55,987 nucleotides of DNA. It comes from Alphaproteobacteria bacterium. GTDB lineage: Bacteria; Pseudomonadota; Alphaproteobacteria; Micavibrionales; Micavibrionaceae. A program made the translations under genes and the position numbers. The notes beneath the pieces are model-generated. The model worked only from the letters and a program-made list of their open reading frames with translations, was not told where the DNA came from and searched no databases. Every line of letters begins with the position of its first letter. Positions within the stretch are counted from its first letter, which is position 1. The stretch lies in contig JAUHWR010000002.1 of the NCBI GenBank assembly GCA_030427385.1, positions 1 through 55,987 on the forward strand, in the 5' to 3' direction. Below are positions 1 through 8,010 of the stretch, one piece after another.

Positions 1-23
1 TATCGCTATTCGAATCGGGTTGC

Positions 24-59
24 AAGTCTTAATCGACTTCCGCAAACCCTTTTTTGCGG
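24..59 (+). promoter_or_regulatory. Hairpins in the repC leader
   Basis: Two adjacent stems can form. AAGTC (24-28) pairs with GACTT (35-39), and CCGCAAA (40-46) pairs with TTTGCGG (53-59). An 8-bp inverted repeat, GCGATACC at 55828-55835 and GGTATCGC at 55859-55866, lies just before them on the circle. Structured leaders in this position are known in RepC plasmids, where a small antisense RNA and attenuation set repC expression. That role here is inference. Confidence 0.45.
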
Positions 60-61
60 CC

Positions 62-70
62 TTATCCACA
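62..70 (+). promoter_or_regulatory. DnaA box
   Basis: TTATCCACA matches the consensus DnaA box TTATNCACA exactly. It lies 30 bases before the likely repC start and next to the repeat-rich stretch that closes the circle, which supports a replication origin here. Confidence 0.6.
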
Positions 71-99
71 GTAATACATAGACTTTGCGATATCATATT

Positions 100-1530
100 A
101 TGCAGACTCATATTTTTCCAGAAATGAACACGCCAGGGGGAGGGCGCATAGCTTCCCCAAAACTCAGACAGTCCATAGAACAGTGCGAAGATTTCGCCGG
201 ATTAGAAGAAAACGTCAATCGTTATGATCTTCTTCTCTTGGTGAAAAGGGCAGGGAAGGTCGCCGGCTTTTCACCCAGAATGATCGCTCTGCTTGATTAT
301 TACATGAGCTTTACGCGCGATATTGACTGGGAGGAGGGGGCTCGCCCGATCGTTTATCAGTCTTTGGCCAAAACAGCTCTTGATATGGGCGTCTCAGAAC
401 GCCAAATTCAAATTTTAGAAAAGCAGCTTTTCGAAGTCGGCGCCTTAACATGGCATGATAGCGGCAATCACCGCCGTTATGGTCAGCGCTGTGACGAAAC
501 AGGGCAAATCCTCTTTGCCTATGGCGCTGAATTAACGCCTTTGGCTTACCTGAAGGCCGAGCTGCAAGACAAACTGCACGAAAAGCAGCTCTATGATAAA
601 GCCTGGATGGAAACAAAACGCCAGATTTCATACTACCGCCGTCAAATTCGCGCCATTTTACTGGAAGCTGAAAGCGGGGCAGGGGAGTCTGAGGACGGTT
701 TTAGCCTCGATGAAGCCGAGTTGATTGATTTTTGCGGCCGCTATGAGCAAATTGCAGTTTCCATTCGGACCTATATGGATTTAATCGCCCTTAGAGAACT
801 TCTTGATAAGCACAAGCATCTTCATGAGATGTTGAGCGCAAAAGTCGCCGAACATGATCAGAAGGCTCTTAAATGCGCAAATAACACTAAATTGTCTGAA
901 AAAGATTCATCCAAGGACGATTCAAATGACGCCCACTACAAATATACAAATAAAAAACAACTTAATAAATTAAGTACCAGTAGGACTTCGCCCAGTTTCC
1001 TTCAGGAAGGAGTAGCCGAGCCTTCACAGCGTCAATTAGACATCGGTGCAAAAGGTGAGGGGAGCAAAAGGAATGAGCGAGAAAAGGAATCATCAGACGA
1101 CCAGTCTACCATTCTCTCAACAGGTCTTCAGCACATTACCCTAAAACAGCTCTTAAATATTTCGAGTGATCGTTTAAAAGCGCAGCTTCCAGTCGAGCCA
1201 AGACCAATGAACGCGAGTGATTTTGTTGAGGCTGCTTACCGCCTGAACCGGACTTTGGGGATTTCTCAAAATTCCTGGGGGCATGCGTGTATGACGCTGA
1301 GCCGAATAGGGGCCGCCGTATGCGTGATATTGACCGATCAGGCGAATTTGCGCGAGGAAAACCGTGTCATGAAGCCCGGCGCTTACTTCAATACGATGGT
1401 CAATCGTGCAAAATCAGGAGATTTGAAGCTTCATAAATCCGTCATGGGCATGATCCGCCGCGCCAATGACATCGAGCTGAACGACAATCTTGATAAAAAG
1501 GCTGAAACACGCGGGCAGGGGAGCTATTAG
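100..1530 (+). CDS. repC: Plasmid replication initiator RepC
   Basis: Replication initiator of the alphaproteobacterial RepC family, which binds the plasmid origin and starts replication. The N-terminal 250 residues carry the typical RP-C winged-helix region (LLLLVKRAGKVAGFSPRM; later GVSERQIQILEKQLFEVGAL). The C-terminal 100 residues form a second RepC-like domain (LNRTLGISQNSWGHACMTLS). A low-complexity, AT-rich linker (bases about 890-990) joins them. In repABC plasmids oriV lies within repC, and this linker is a candidate. ATG at 100 was chosen; TTG at 85 and ATG at 124 are possible, and none has a clear ribosome-binding site. There is no adjacent repA or repB, so this is a stand-alone RepC replicon. 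Confidence 0.85.
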   Translation: MQTHIFPEMNTPGGGRIASPKLRQSIEQCEDFAGLEENVNRYDLLLLVKRAGKVAGFSPRMIALLDYYMSFTRDIDWEEGARPIVYQSLAKTALDMGVSERQIQILEKQLFEVGALTWHDSGNHRRYGQRCDETGQILFAYGAELTPLAYLKAELQDKLHEKQLYDKAWMETKRQISYYRRQIRAILLEAESGAGESEDGFSLDEAELIDFCGRYEQIAVSIRTYMDLIALRELLDKHKHLHEMLSAKVAEHDQKALKCANNTKLSEKDSSKDDSNDAHYKYTNKKQLNKLSTSRTSPSFLQEGVAEPSQRQLDIGAKGEGSKRNEREKESSDDQSTILSTGLQHITLKQLLNISSDRLKAQLPVEPRPMNASDFVEAAYRLNRTLGISQNSWGHACMTLSRIGAAVCVILTDQANLREENRVMKPGAYFNTMVNRAKSGDLKLHKSVMGMIRRANDIELNDNLDKKAETRGQGSY

Positions 1531-1571
1531 GATGATTGCCAACATCTTTTTACAGCCCAACACGCTTAAAT

Positions 1572-1586
1572 GTTCTTGCAATGTTC
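1572..1586 (+). promoter_or_regulatory. LexA/SOS box of the umuDC operon
   Basis: GTTC-TTGCAAT-GTTC fits the alphaproteobacterial LexA operator GTTC-N7-GTTC exactly. It ends 24 bases before the umuD start, where a repressor would block transcription. The operon is therefore probably DNA-damage inducible through the host LexA. Confidence 0.75.
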
Positions 1587-1610
1587 TTTCTTTTGCAGTA
1601 TTTGTGAAAA

Positions 1611-2024
1611 ATGCTCAGATTGATAGAAAACCACCAGACCTTGGCGTTGCACTCCTTCGTAGTGCCTTGCGGCTTTCCGAGTCCTGCCGACGATCATTTG
1701 GAGGACAATATCGATCTGGTTTCACATCTTGTATCAAGGCCGTCCGCGACTTTTGTGATGCAAGCTTCCGGCGACAGCATGGAAGGGGCAGGGATCTTCA
1801 CAGGCGATTACGTTGTGATTGATAAAAGCGTTGAAACAAAGCCAGGCCATATCGTTGTTGCCGTTTTAAACGGTGAAATGACGTTAAAGCGGTTTGAAAA
1901 GCGAGAAGGGCAGTATCTTTTGACCTCCACCAATCCCCGAAAATATAAGCCTATCGAGCTGAATGAGGATAATCCTCCTGAAATCTGGGGCGTTGTGGTT
2001 GGTGTTGTGAGGAAATGTGTCTGA
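1611..2024 (+). CDS. umuD: UmuD, SOS mutagenesis accessory protein
   Basis: 137-residue LexA-fold protein of peptidase family S24. It self-cleaves on RecA filaments to give UmuD', the partner of polymerase V. The expected cleavage pair Cys20-Gly21, nucleophile Ser56 (in GDSM) and general base Lys93 are all present, so it should be cleavable. Its length is close to the usual 139. It overlaps umuC by 8 bases, indicating coupled translation. A SOS box lies just upstream. Such plasmid umuDC pairs add mutagenic lesion bypass and are often found near transfer leading regions. Confidence 0.88.
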   Translation: MLRLIENHQTLALHSFVVPCGFPSPADDHLEDNIDLVSHLVSRPSATFVMQASGDSMEGAGIFTGDYVVIDKSVETKPGHIVVAVLNGEMTLKRFEKREGQYLLTSTNPRKYKPIELNEDNPPEIWGVVVGVVRKCV

Positions 2025-3288
2025 GCATATTTTCGCGCTGATTGATTGTAATTCCTTTTATTGTTCCTGTGAGCGCGTGTTTCTGCCCGCTTTAAACAAT
2101 AAACCCGTTGTTGTTTTATCCAATAATGATGGCTGCGCGATTGCCAGAACGCCCGAAGCCAAAGCCCTTGGGATCAAAATGGGCACGCCTGAATTTATGA
2201 TCCGCAAGGATAAAACCATGCGCCAAACCCATATATTTTCCTCGAATTACACGCTCTACGGCGATATGTCGCAGCGGGTTCAGGATGTTGTCAGGGAATT
2301 TGCGCCGGAATGTGAGGTTTACTCGATAGACGAATTATTCGTGAAACTGGAAAAGTATAAGACAATCGGTGTTATTGAACACGCCCGCGCCATGCGCGAC
2401 GCTGTTTTAAAATGGACAGGCATTCCGACAGGTGTGGGAATTGGGCCAACCAAGACATTGGCGAAAATAGCCAATCACCTTGCGAAGAATACGCCGGATT
2501 GCGGGGGCGTTTTCTCCTTGATGGAAGAGGGGGCAAGAAACCGGATTTTAGATGAGTTCCCGATTGAAAAAATGTGGGGGATCGGAAAAGCTAGCACCGC
2601 AAAATTAAACGCTATGGGCATTCATACCGCAGGACAATTACGGGATATGCCCGCACGCCAAGCCAGACAATATGGAACTGTTGTAGCCGAGCGCACAATT
2701 TTGGAGCTGCGCGGTATTTCCTGTATTCCTTTGGAAGAAATCCCGCCCGTTCGTAAAGGCACAGCCGTGACCCGATCATTCGGCAAGCCGGTGACATCTT
2801 TAGACGAATTAAAACAAGCCATCTCGACACACGCGGCGCGCGGGGCAGGAAAAATGCGCCATCACGGCGTTATCGCAGGCCGCATCCGTGTGTTTATGCA
2901 TACCAATAAATACAGAAACACACCCCAATTCTATGGCGTAGAGTGCGGATCGCTGCGCCCGTACACCAATGATACGCGCCAAATTATCCGTGAAGCCATG
3001 CGATTGACCGAGATAGTCTTTCGCGGCGGCATCGAATACGGCAAATGCGGTATCATTTTGGAAGACCTGCTTCCGGCCAGTGAAAAGCCGCAAGATTTAT
3101 TCAGTGAAGACCTGCCGCATAGCCCTAATTTGATGAAAGCTTTGGACAGTATCAACAAACGTCATGGCCGCAATACTTTGCAAATGGTGGGTATGGGCAT
3201 GAATAAAAAATGGAAACAGCGCTCTGAGAAACGCTCTCCATGTTATACAACGCGCATTGATGAGGTGCCTATAGTCAGAGCGATTTAA
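2017..3288 (+). CDS. umuC: UmuC, DNA polymerase V catalytic subunit
   Basis: Y-family translesion DNA polymerase of 423 residues, the usual UmuC length. It starts with the ALIDCNSFYCSCERVF palm motif holding the first metal-binding Asp. It continues with VVLSNNDGCAIAR and the second acidic motif YSIDELF, then the helix-hairpin-helix region (EKMWGIGKASTAKL) and a little-finger and C-terminal UmuC region. The start is GTG at 2017, preceded by GAGGAA at 2009-2014 and overlapping the umuD stop. It should form pol V with UmuD' after SOS induction. Confidence 0.92.
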   Translation: MSEHIFALIDCNSFYCSCERVFLPALNNKPVVVLSNNDGCAIARTPEAKALGIKMGTPEFMIRKDKTMRQTHIFSSNYTLYGDMSQRVQDVVREFAPECEVYSIDELFVKLEKYKTIGVIEHARAMRDAVLKWTGIPTGVGIGPTKTLAKIANHLAKNTPDCGGVFSLMEEGARNRILDEFPIEKMWGIGKASTAKLNAMGIHTAGQLRDMPARQARQYGTVVAERTILELRGISCIPLEEIPPVRKGTAVTRSFGKPVTSLDELKQAISTHAARGAGKMRHHGVIAGRIRVFMHTNKYRNTPQFYGVECGSLRPYTNDTRQIIREAMRLTEIVFRGGIEYGKCGIILEDLLPASEKPQDLFSEDLPHSPNLMKALDSINKRHGRNTLQMVGMGMNKKWKQRSEKRSPCYTTRIDEVPIVRAI

Positions 3289-3316
3289 CGTCTTTGTTCA
3301 ATAATCTGGCTATAAA

Positions 3317-3396
3317 TTAACCTTTAAGTTAATTGTTCTTGATAAAATTTAATATATAAGTTAATATTTGTTAGATTTAATTAATCTATAGGTTAA
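3317..3396. promoter_or_regulatory. Three phased 16-bp operators before mobile mystery protein A
   Basis: Three 16-mers of the form TTAA-N7-GTTAA stand at 3317-3332, 3349-3364 and 3381-3396, exactly 32 bases apart (about three helical turns). The first, TTAACCTTTAAGTTAA, is extended to a perfect 7-bp inverted repeat with a 6-bp spacer. The last ends 4 bases before the start codon at 3401. The array has the look of an autoregulatory operator for the HTH protein that follows. It leaves no room for a ribosome-binding site, so a leaderless mRNA is possible. Confidence 0.7.
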
Positions 3397-3400
3397 TAAT

Positions 3401-3859
3401 ATGGATAGGACGACAGCACGGAAAGCCCTTGATAGCAAAATTGCGTCCCTGCCGCCATTGCAGAAAATGCAAAGGCCGCATAAGGGATGGATCAGGGCGG
3501 TTAAAGAAGCTTTGGGGATGTCTTCAAAGCAACTGGCCGCGCGCCTTGGTGTTTCTCCGCCCAGGATCACGGCTTTGGAAAAATCGGAAGTGGAGGAAAC
3601 CGTGACTTTAGCCAGTTTGCGCCGCGCTGCCGAGGCGCTTGATTGCGCGCTCGTTTATTCCTTTGTGCCCAAAGGCTCGTTTGAAGAGGTCTTGCAAACA
3701 CGCGCGCGGCGCATTGCCGCTGAGATTATCGGCAAAGTCGATCACACGATGCGATTAGAGGCGCAAAACCTGCAATCCGATAAATTGAATGAAGAAATTG
3801 AAAATTTGGCCGCGCAGATTTTGCGCGAACAGCATAAGATTATTTGGGATAAACGATAA
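3401..3859 (+). CDS. Mobile mystery protein A, HTH regulator
   Basis: 152-residue protein of the 'mobile mystery protein A' family (TIGR02612), which is found on mobile DNA and always precedes a Fic partner. An XRE-type helix-turn-helix occupies about residues 45-85 (SSKQLAARLGVSPPRITALE), and the rest is helical. By analogy with toxin-antitoxin modules it may repress its own promoter through the three operators upstream and counter the Fic protein. That function is inference. It overlaps the next gene by one base (TAATG). Confidence 0.85.
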   Translation: MDRTTARKALDSKIASLPPLQKMQRPHKGWIRAVKEALGMSSKQLAARLGVSPPRITALEKSEVEETVTLASLRRAAEALDCALVYSFVPKGSFEEVLQTRARRIAAEIIGKVDHTMRLEAQNLQSDKLNEEIENLAAQILREQHKIIWDKR

Positions 3860-4458
3860 TGAGTGATGATTACGGGCGTATTTTTGAAGAGCAGGACGAT
3901 GCCACAGAGCTTGCCGAAGATGAAAAAGAGGGGTTAATTCCCTCCTATATCTCAACGCGCGGGGAGCTTAATCAGGCCGAGCAGCAAAACATCGTGCAAG
4001 GCGAATTATGGGCTTTTGTCAAGAAACGTAATCCGCTTGATCTGGCATTTTTGGATACGCTTCATAAAAAAATGTATGGCGCGGTCTGGGAGTGGGCAGG
4101 ATCGTATCGCAAGACGGCCCGGAATATCGGCATCGATGCTTACCGGATTCCCATGGAATTAAAGCAGCTTATTGATGATACGCAATATCAGCTTGATCAT
4201 AACACTTACGAGCCTGATGAATTGGCCGCGCGGTTTCATCACCGGCTTGTATATATTCATCCCTATCCAAACGGCAATGGACGGCTCAGCCGTCTGGGCA
4301 CAGATATTCTTCTTCATTATATGGGGCAAGATCGATTCACCTGGGGAGCAGGGGATATTACAAAAAAGAGTGATGTTCGCACCCGATATATCACTGCCTT
4401 AAAAGCAGCTGATAATCACGATTATTCCCTTCTGTTGGACTTTGTTCGCTCCCATTAG
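3859..4458 (+). CDS. Mobile mystery protein B, Fic-domain protein
   Basis: 199-residue Fic-fold protein of the 'mobile mystery protein B' family (TIGR02613). The catalytic loop HPYPNGNGRLSR is at residues 134-145. It keeps the His, the GNGR anion hole and the final Arg, but has Asn where AMPylating Fic enzymes have Asp or Glu to hold magnesium. It may use another nucleotide or have altered chemistry. An N-terminal STRGELN segment (32-38) sits where some Fic proteins carry an inhibitory helix. It is translationally coupled to protein A. Possible toxin of a two-gene module; the target is unknown. Confidence 0.83.
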   Translation: MSDDYGRIFEEQDDATELAEDEKEGLIPSYISTRGELNQAEQQNIVQGELWAFVKKRNPLDLAFLDTLHKKMYGAVWEWAGSYRKTARNIGIDAYRIPMELKQLIDDTQYQLDHNTYEPDELAARFHHRLVYIHPYPNGNGRLSRLGTDILLHYMGQDRFTWGAGDITKKSDVRTRYITALKAADNHDYSLLLDFVRSH

Positions 4459-4949
4459 GGCGTTCCCCGTTTTTTTAAAACGGGTCAGGCTTCACTCGCC
4501 CAGGCTCCCGGAACCACTTTAAGAAAAAAGCGTTTCGGCCCTTCGGGTGACAATCCTTAATGCGGGCTTAATTGAGCATTCAAAAGACGTTTTCCACTTA
4601 CGTCAAAAGCGTCACTTATGGTTCATCTGACATTTAGATACTTTGTAAGACTAAGGATAACAAGGGCTTTCAGGGTTTTTAATTGTCAAGAGATGCCAAA
4701 TAATGAAACATGTGTCAGTTCTGTTTTGTCTTGGCAAGTTCCGTCAAATCCCAAAGCCAAAAAATAGAAAAAATGACGGCTTTCACGAAACTGACGTTTC
4801 GCAAACCTTCCGCAATTTTGTCGATTTTTAGCCCTCGTCCTTCTTCGAAGGATTTGGGTTTGACCTCTCATGCCGCTTTTCGCTCGCCGTTCCTGCTCGC
4901 CCCGAAAAAAGTATGTTTCGGGGCGATATTTAAAGAGAAAGGAATTGAT
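4459..4949. other. 491-base gap with two hairpins
   Basis: No convincing gene is seen on either strand. Near the left end CCCGTTTT/AAAACGGG (4466-4484) is a likely terminator for the Fic gene. At the right end a 10-bp perfect stem, 4898-4907 with 4916-4925 (CGCCCCGAAA/TTTCGGGGCG, 8-base loop), lies 24 bases before the DUF6876 start. The middle is rich in short pyrimidine-rich runs and probably holds the promoter of the next operon. Confidence 0.5.
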
Positions 4950-5339
4950 ATGAGCCAAACAACAAACACCAGTAAAAAATCATCACTTCGCAAAGAAGAT
5001 TTAATGCAATTCACAGGGAGCGAGACTTGGTATCGCCATAGCCTGTTTCGTCAATTTCTCTATACCGATGGGGCGCAATATGTCGCTGAACAAGGGCAAG
5101 CCTATTGGCTGATTGATAAAATCATGGCCTGTCATGCCAGTGTGTCCAAACTGGCAGGTGAAGAGTTCTGCGTCTGGGATTTAAATCTCAATGAAGACGG
5201 GGAAGGGGCAACGCTTATTTGCACCGATGGAAATGAAAACGAACTTCACCGTGAAAAAATTCCATTCACCGATTTTCCGCTCAAGACCATCCGCTTTTAT
5301 TTTCAGAATAAAACCCTGTTTTTACCAAGCGAATATTAA
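4950..5339 (+). CDS. DUF6876 family protein
   Basis: 129-residue protein recognised as DUF6876 by LMQFTGSETWYRHSLFRQFL, TDGAQYVAEQGQAYWLIDKI and the closing IRFYFQNKTLFLPSEY. The family is common on alphaproteobacterial plasmids and islands, often beside ParB-like and antirestriction genes. Its function is unknown. ATG at 4950 was chosen over upstream starts because family similarity begins here and GAGAAAGGA precedes it. A strong hairpin stands in its leader. Confidence 0.75.
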   Translation: MSQTTNTSKKSSLRKEDLMQFTGSETWYRHSLFRQFLYTDGAQYVAEQGQAYWLIDKIMACHASVSKLAGEEFCVWDLNLNEDGEGATLICTDGNENELHREKIPFTDFPLKTIRFYFQNKTLFLPSEY

Positions 5340-5432
5340 AGCGTCGATGGCATCACAGAAGCCATTCGCATGAGTGGCTTCGATGATGCAATCCCGCATC
5401 ACTTTAAAAACAGCAAAAAAGGAGCTGATATT

Positions 5433-7148
5433 ATGAGCACTCAAATTCTTAAACTTGGCCAAATCAAAACCTCAAAGGATAATCCCCGCAAAGGCTTTGA
5501 TCAAAAATCAATCGAAGGACTGGCGCAATCCATTAAAAATGATGGCTTGCTTCAAAATCTAATCGTTGTCGCCCCAACTTCCAAACGTGCAAAACATACC
5601 ATTATTTGCGGTGAAAGACGCTTTCGCGCACTGAACCTGCTTTTAGAGCGCGGCGATATTGACGCTGATTTTCCGGTTAATGTCGAAATCAAAGAGGGTT
5701 TAAGCGAAGACGATATTCTACGCATGGCAACAGTTGAAAATGTCCAACGTGAAAATCTTAGCCCGCTCGAAGAAGCCCAAGCCATTGCAACGCTGATTAA
5801 GGACGGTGAAAAACTGGATGTGATTGAAAGCCAAACAGGGCTGAGAACAAGTACAATCCGCAGACGCTTGATGCTTTTGGAATTAAGCGAAGATGTCACC
5901 CATGCCCTAAAGACCCGACAAATCAATCTTGCCCAGGCCGAAAGCTTTGCGCTTGCATCACATGATGAACAAAATGCGATTTTAGAGCGTGTTTTGCGAG
6001 GGTGGTGCAATAGCCCAGAAGATATTAAAGACGCCATTTTGGATGAAAAGCCCAATGTCGCATTGGCAATCTTTGATATTTCCCTTTACACAGGCGAATA
6101 TACCTCCGACCTTTTGGCCGAGGATAAAACCACCTATTTCAATGATGTCGAGCAATTTGAAGAACTGCAAAGACAAGCCGCTGAAAAACTGGTGGACGAG
6201 TTTTCTCAAAGCCATGATTGGGCTGAACTGGAAGAGGGGTATTTTTCATCATGGCAGTATGAAAAGGCCGAAGATGAAAAAACAGGCGGTGTTATCGTCA
6301 ATATTCGCCCTAATGGTGAAGTTGAAATCCATAAAGGACTTATCAAGCCAGACATCGATGAATCCAATGTGGTGGCTTTAAAACCTAAACCCAAGGCAAC
6401 ATACGGCAAGCCATTGGTGCGTTATATGAATATGCACAAGGCCGTAGCTGTTCAAAATGCTTTGATTGGCAATCCCCGAAAAGCCAAAGAGATATTGGTC
6501 GCCAAAAAGCTTGCTACATTTACCGAGCATCCTGCCTTGCGCTATTTTGATGATGGAGCGTCAAAATCGGCATCATTGGACGCACTCAATGCAAAAGCAG
6601 GGGTTCTTCTGGGGTATTTCGGCAAAACCGAGGACAGCCCGACATGGCAGGATGTAAAGTCTCTATTCCAGTACGATGTGCAAGAAGCCTATTATGCGGT
6701 TCAATCTCTATCGGACGAACAGTTAGAGGATATTGCCCTTACATTAGAAGCCTTGGAGTTTGGAAGCACCTATCTTGATACGCTCGATATTTATGAAGAC
6801 AGCGTGTCCAATCATGTTGCACAGGCTTTAAGAGTTGATATGCGCGAGAATTGGCGTCCTGATGAAGCGTTTTTGAAACGCCGTAACAAGGAACAGCTTT
6901 GCGCTATTATCAATGAAGCAGGGTGTTCATTAAAGTTCGGAAACGGGCAGGGTTATAAGAAAGGGGAGTTGGTTGAAGCTATGTCAAAGCATTTTGCCCA
7001 TGTTCTCACCCTTGAAGCCCCAAGCGCGGATGAATTGAAGGCGATCTTCTGGATACCAGAAGCAATGCAGTTTCCTGCCATTGACCCTGACAGAGTAGAG
7101 GAAACACCTCAAAATGATGAAGACGAGGCGGAAGCAATCGCGGCTTAA
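5433..7148 (+). CDS. Large ParB/RepB/Spo0J-type protein
   Basis: 571-residue protein. An N-terminal ParB/sulfiredoxin-like domain (about 1-110) has the motif ICGERRFRAL and the box ENVQRENLSPLEEAQAI. A central HTH follows (IESQTGLRTSTIRRRLMLLEL). The long C-terminal part, about 350 residues, is not typical of partition ParB but is common in 'ParB N-terminal domain' proteins of alphaproteobacterial mobile elements. No ParA gene is present, so its role may lie in establishment or gene control rather than segregation. ATG 5433 was chosen for the AAAAAAGGAG 5-8 bases before it. A strong terminator follows. Confidence 0.83.
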   Translation: MSTQILKLGQIKTSKDNPRKGFDQKSIEGLAQSIKNDGLLQNLIVVAPTSKRAKHTIICGERRFRALNLLLERGDIDADFPVNVEIKEGLSEDDILRMATVENVQRENLSPLEEAQAIATLIKDGEKLDVIESQTGLRTSTIRRRLMLLELSEDVTHALKTRQINLAQAESFALASHDEQNAILERVLRGWCNSPEDIKDAILDEKPNVALAIFDISLYTGEYTSDLLAEDKTTYFNDVEQFEELQRQAAEKLVDEFSQSHDWAELEEGYFSSWQYEKAEDEKTGGVIVNIRPNGEVEIHKGLIKPDIDESNVVALKPKPKATYGKPLVRYMNMHKAVAVQNALIGNPRKAKEILVAKKLATFTEHPALRYFDDGASKSASLDALNAKAGVLLGYFGKTEDSPTWQDVKSLFQYDVQEAYYAVQSLSDEQLEDIALTLEALEFGSTYLDTLDIYEDSVSNHVAQALRVDMRENWRPDEAFLKRRNKEQLCAIINEAGCSLKFGNGQGYKKGELVEAMSKHFAHVLTLEAPSADELKAIFWIPEAMQFPAIDPDRVEETPQNDEDEAEAIAA

Positions 7149-7154
7149 AATTTT

Positions 7155-7184
7155 AAATCCCTGCGCTTTTAGGCGCAGGGATTT
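7155..7184 (+). terminator. Rho-independent terminator after the ParB-like gene
   Basis: A perfect 12-bp stem, AAATCCCTGCGC (7155-7166) with GCGCAGGGATTT (7173-7184), encloses a 6-base loop. It begins 6 bases after the stop codon and ends in a T-rich run. Confidence 0.85.
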
Positions 7185-7273
7185 CTTCATTTGATTAAAA
7201 CTAGGATAATTAAAGCAGATATGATACAATTATTGTATGATTTATGCTTAATTAATGTTTTGTGGAGATAAGA

Positions 7274-7534
7274 ATGCCCAATATCGATTTAGGTGATCCG
7301 TATGAATCATACGTCAAAGGTTTGATTGGTTCAGGATTATACAGCACATATGCCGAAGTGGTGAAAGATGCTTTGCGCCTACATATGAATAATGAAACGC
7401 CTTCAAAACAAATGGCTTTTATTCATAGCGCCATTATGGAAGGGGAGGCCGATATTCAAGCAGGCCGCACTAAAAAATATTCGCCCCAAATGCTGGATAA
7501 GATTACAGAGGACGTTTTAAAAGAAGATGTCTGA
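7274..7534 (+). CDS. parD: ParD-like antitoxin
   Basis: 86-residue ribbon-helix-helix antitoxin of the ParD family. The N-terminal part (IDLGDPYESYVKGLIGSGLY, then STYAEVVKDALRL) is the DNA-binding RHH. The C-terminal tail would wrap the toxin. ATG at 7274 has GGAG seven bases upstream, while the in-frame GTG at 7262 has none. It overlaps parE by 8 bases. The pair should be autoregulated and stabilise the plasmid by post-segregational killing. Confidence 0.88.
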   Translation: MPNIDLGDPYESYVKGLIGSGLYSTYAEVVKDALRLHMNNETPSKQMAFIHSAIMEGEADIQAGRTKKYSPQMLDKITEDVLKEDV

Positions 7535-7835
7535 AAACTACCAAATCGAATTTTCTGCGCGCGCGGAAAAAGATTTCAAATCCATTCAGCGATACACGCT
7601 CAAGACCTATGGTGAAAAACAGGTCTGGATTTATACAGGGATGCTGAAAGAAGCATTACGCAAACTCGAAGAAAACCCGAAATTATATGGTCATGTGCGC
7701 CCGGACATTCCCCAAATCTACCGCGCTTACAAAGTTGGTGAACATAGCCTGGTTTATCGTATCGAAGATCAAACTGTATATTTGATTGCGATTTTACATG
7801 GCAGCATGGATTTTACCTCTCAACTCAAAACTTAG
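7527..7835 (+). CDS. parE: ParE-like toxin
   Basis: 102-residue toxin of the RelE/ParE superfamily. It shows the expected pattern: IEFSARAEKDFKSIQRYT, a central RKLEENPKLYGHVRP, and the closing strands YKVGEHSLVYRIEDQTVYLIAILH. ParE proteins usually poison DNA gyrase, whereas RelE members cut mRNA. Sequence alone favours ParE because of the ParD partner. Translation is coupled to the antitoxin. Confidence 0.88.
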   Translation: MSENYQIEFSARAEKDFKSIQRYTLKTYGEKQVWIYTGMLKEALRKLEENPKLYGHVRPDIPQIYRAYKVGEHSLVYRIEDQTVYLIAILHGSMDFTSQLKT

Positions 7836-7952
7836 ATTTTTTCATTTTTCTAATATTCCAAGACGATTTACCTTTTTAGGACTTATCGACCAAACAGCCT
7901 TATGCCTTTCAAGATTGGGCAATTTAACTGACCTGCCTTCGCCTATGCTTCA

Positions 7953-8010
7953 AGAATAAATTTCCCCTTTTCGCGTTCGCTCACATTCCTCGCGGGGACA
8001 AATTTATTCT
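7953..8010 (+). promoter_or_regulatory. Long hairpin leader before the DUF736 gene
   Basis: AGAATAAATTT (7953-7963) pairs perfectly with AAATTTATTCT (8000-8010), and CCCC (7964-7967) with GGGG (7994-7997) across a 2-base bulge. Outer bases CTTCG and CGAAG may extend the stem. It lies about 90 bases before the gene start. Hairpins like this can act as promoters on single-stranded incoming DNA; that role here is inference. Confidence 0.5.

Larger units (their letters stand above)
1..127. repeat. Terminal overlap of a circular molecule (copy 1)
   Basis: These 127 bases are identical to 55861-55987. This is what an assembler leaves when a circular molecule is written linearly with a k-mer overlap. 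I infer a closed circle of 55,860 bp. The repeat lies in the repC leader and has no sign of being a biological terminal repeat. Confidence 0.93.

Noticed and set aside
7262-7273. GTG start for the ParD antitoxin
   Set aside because: The GGAG lies inside it at the right distance for the ATG at 7274, so the shorter form is preferred.
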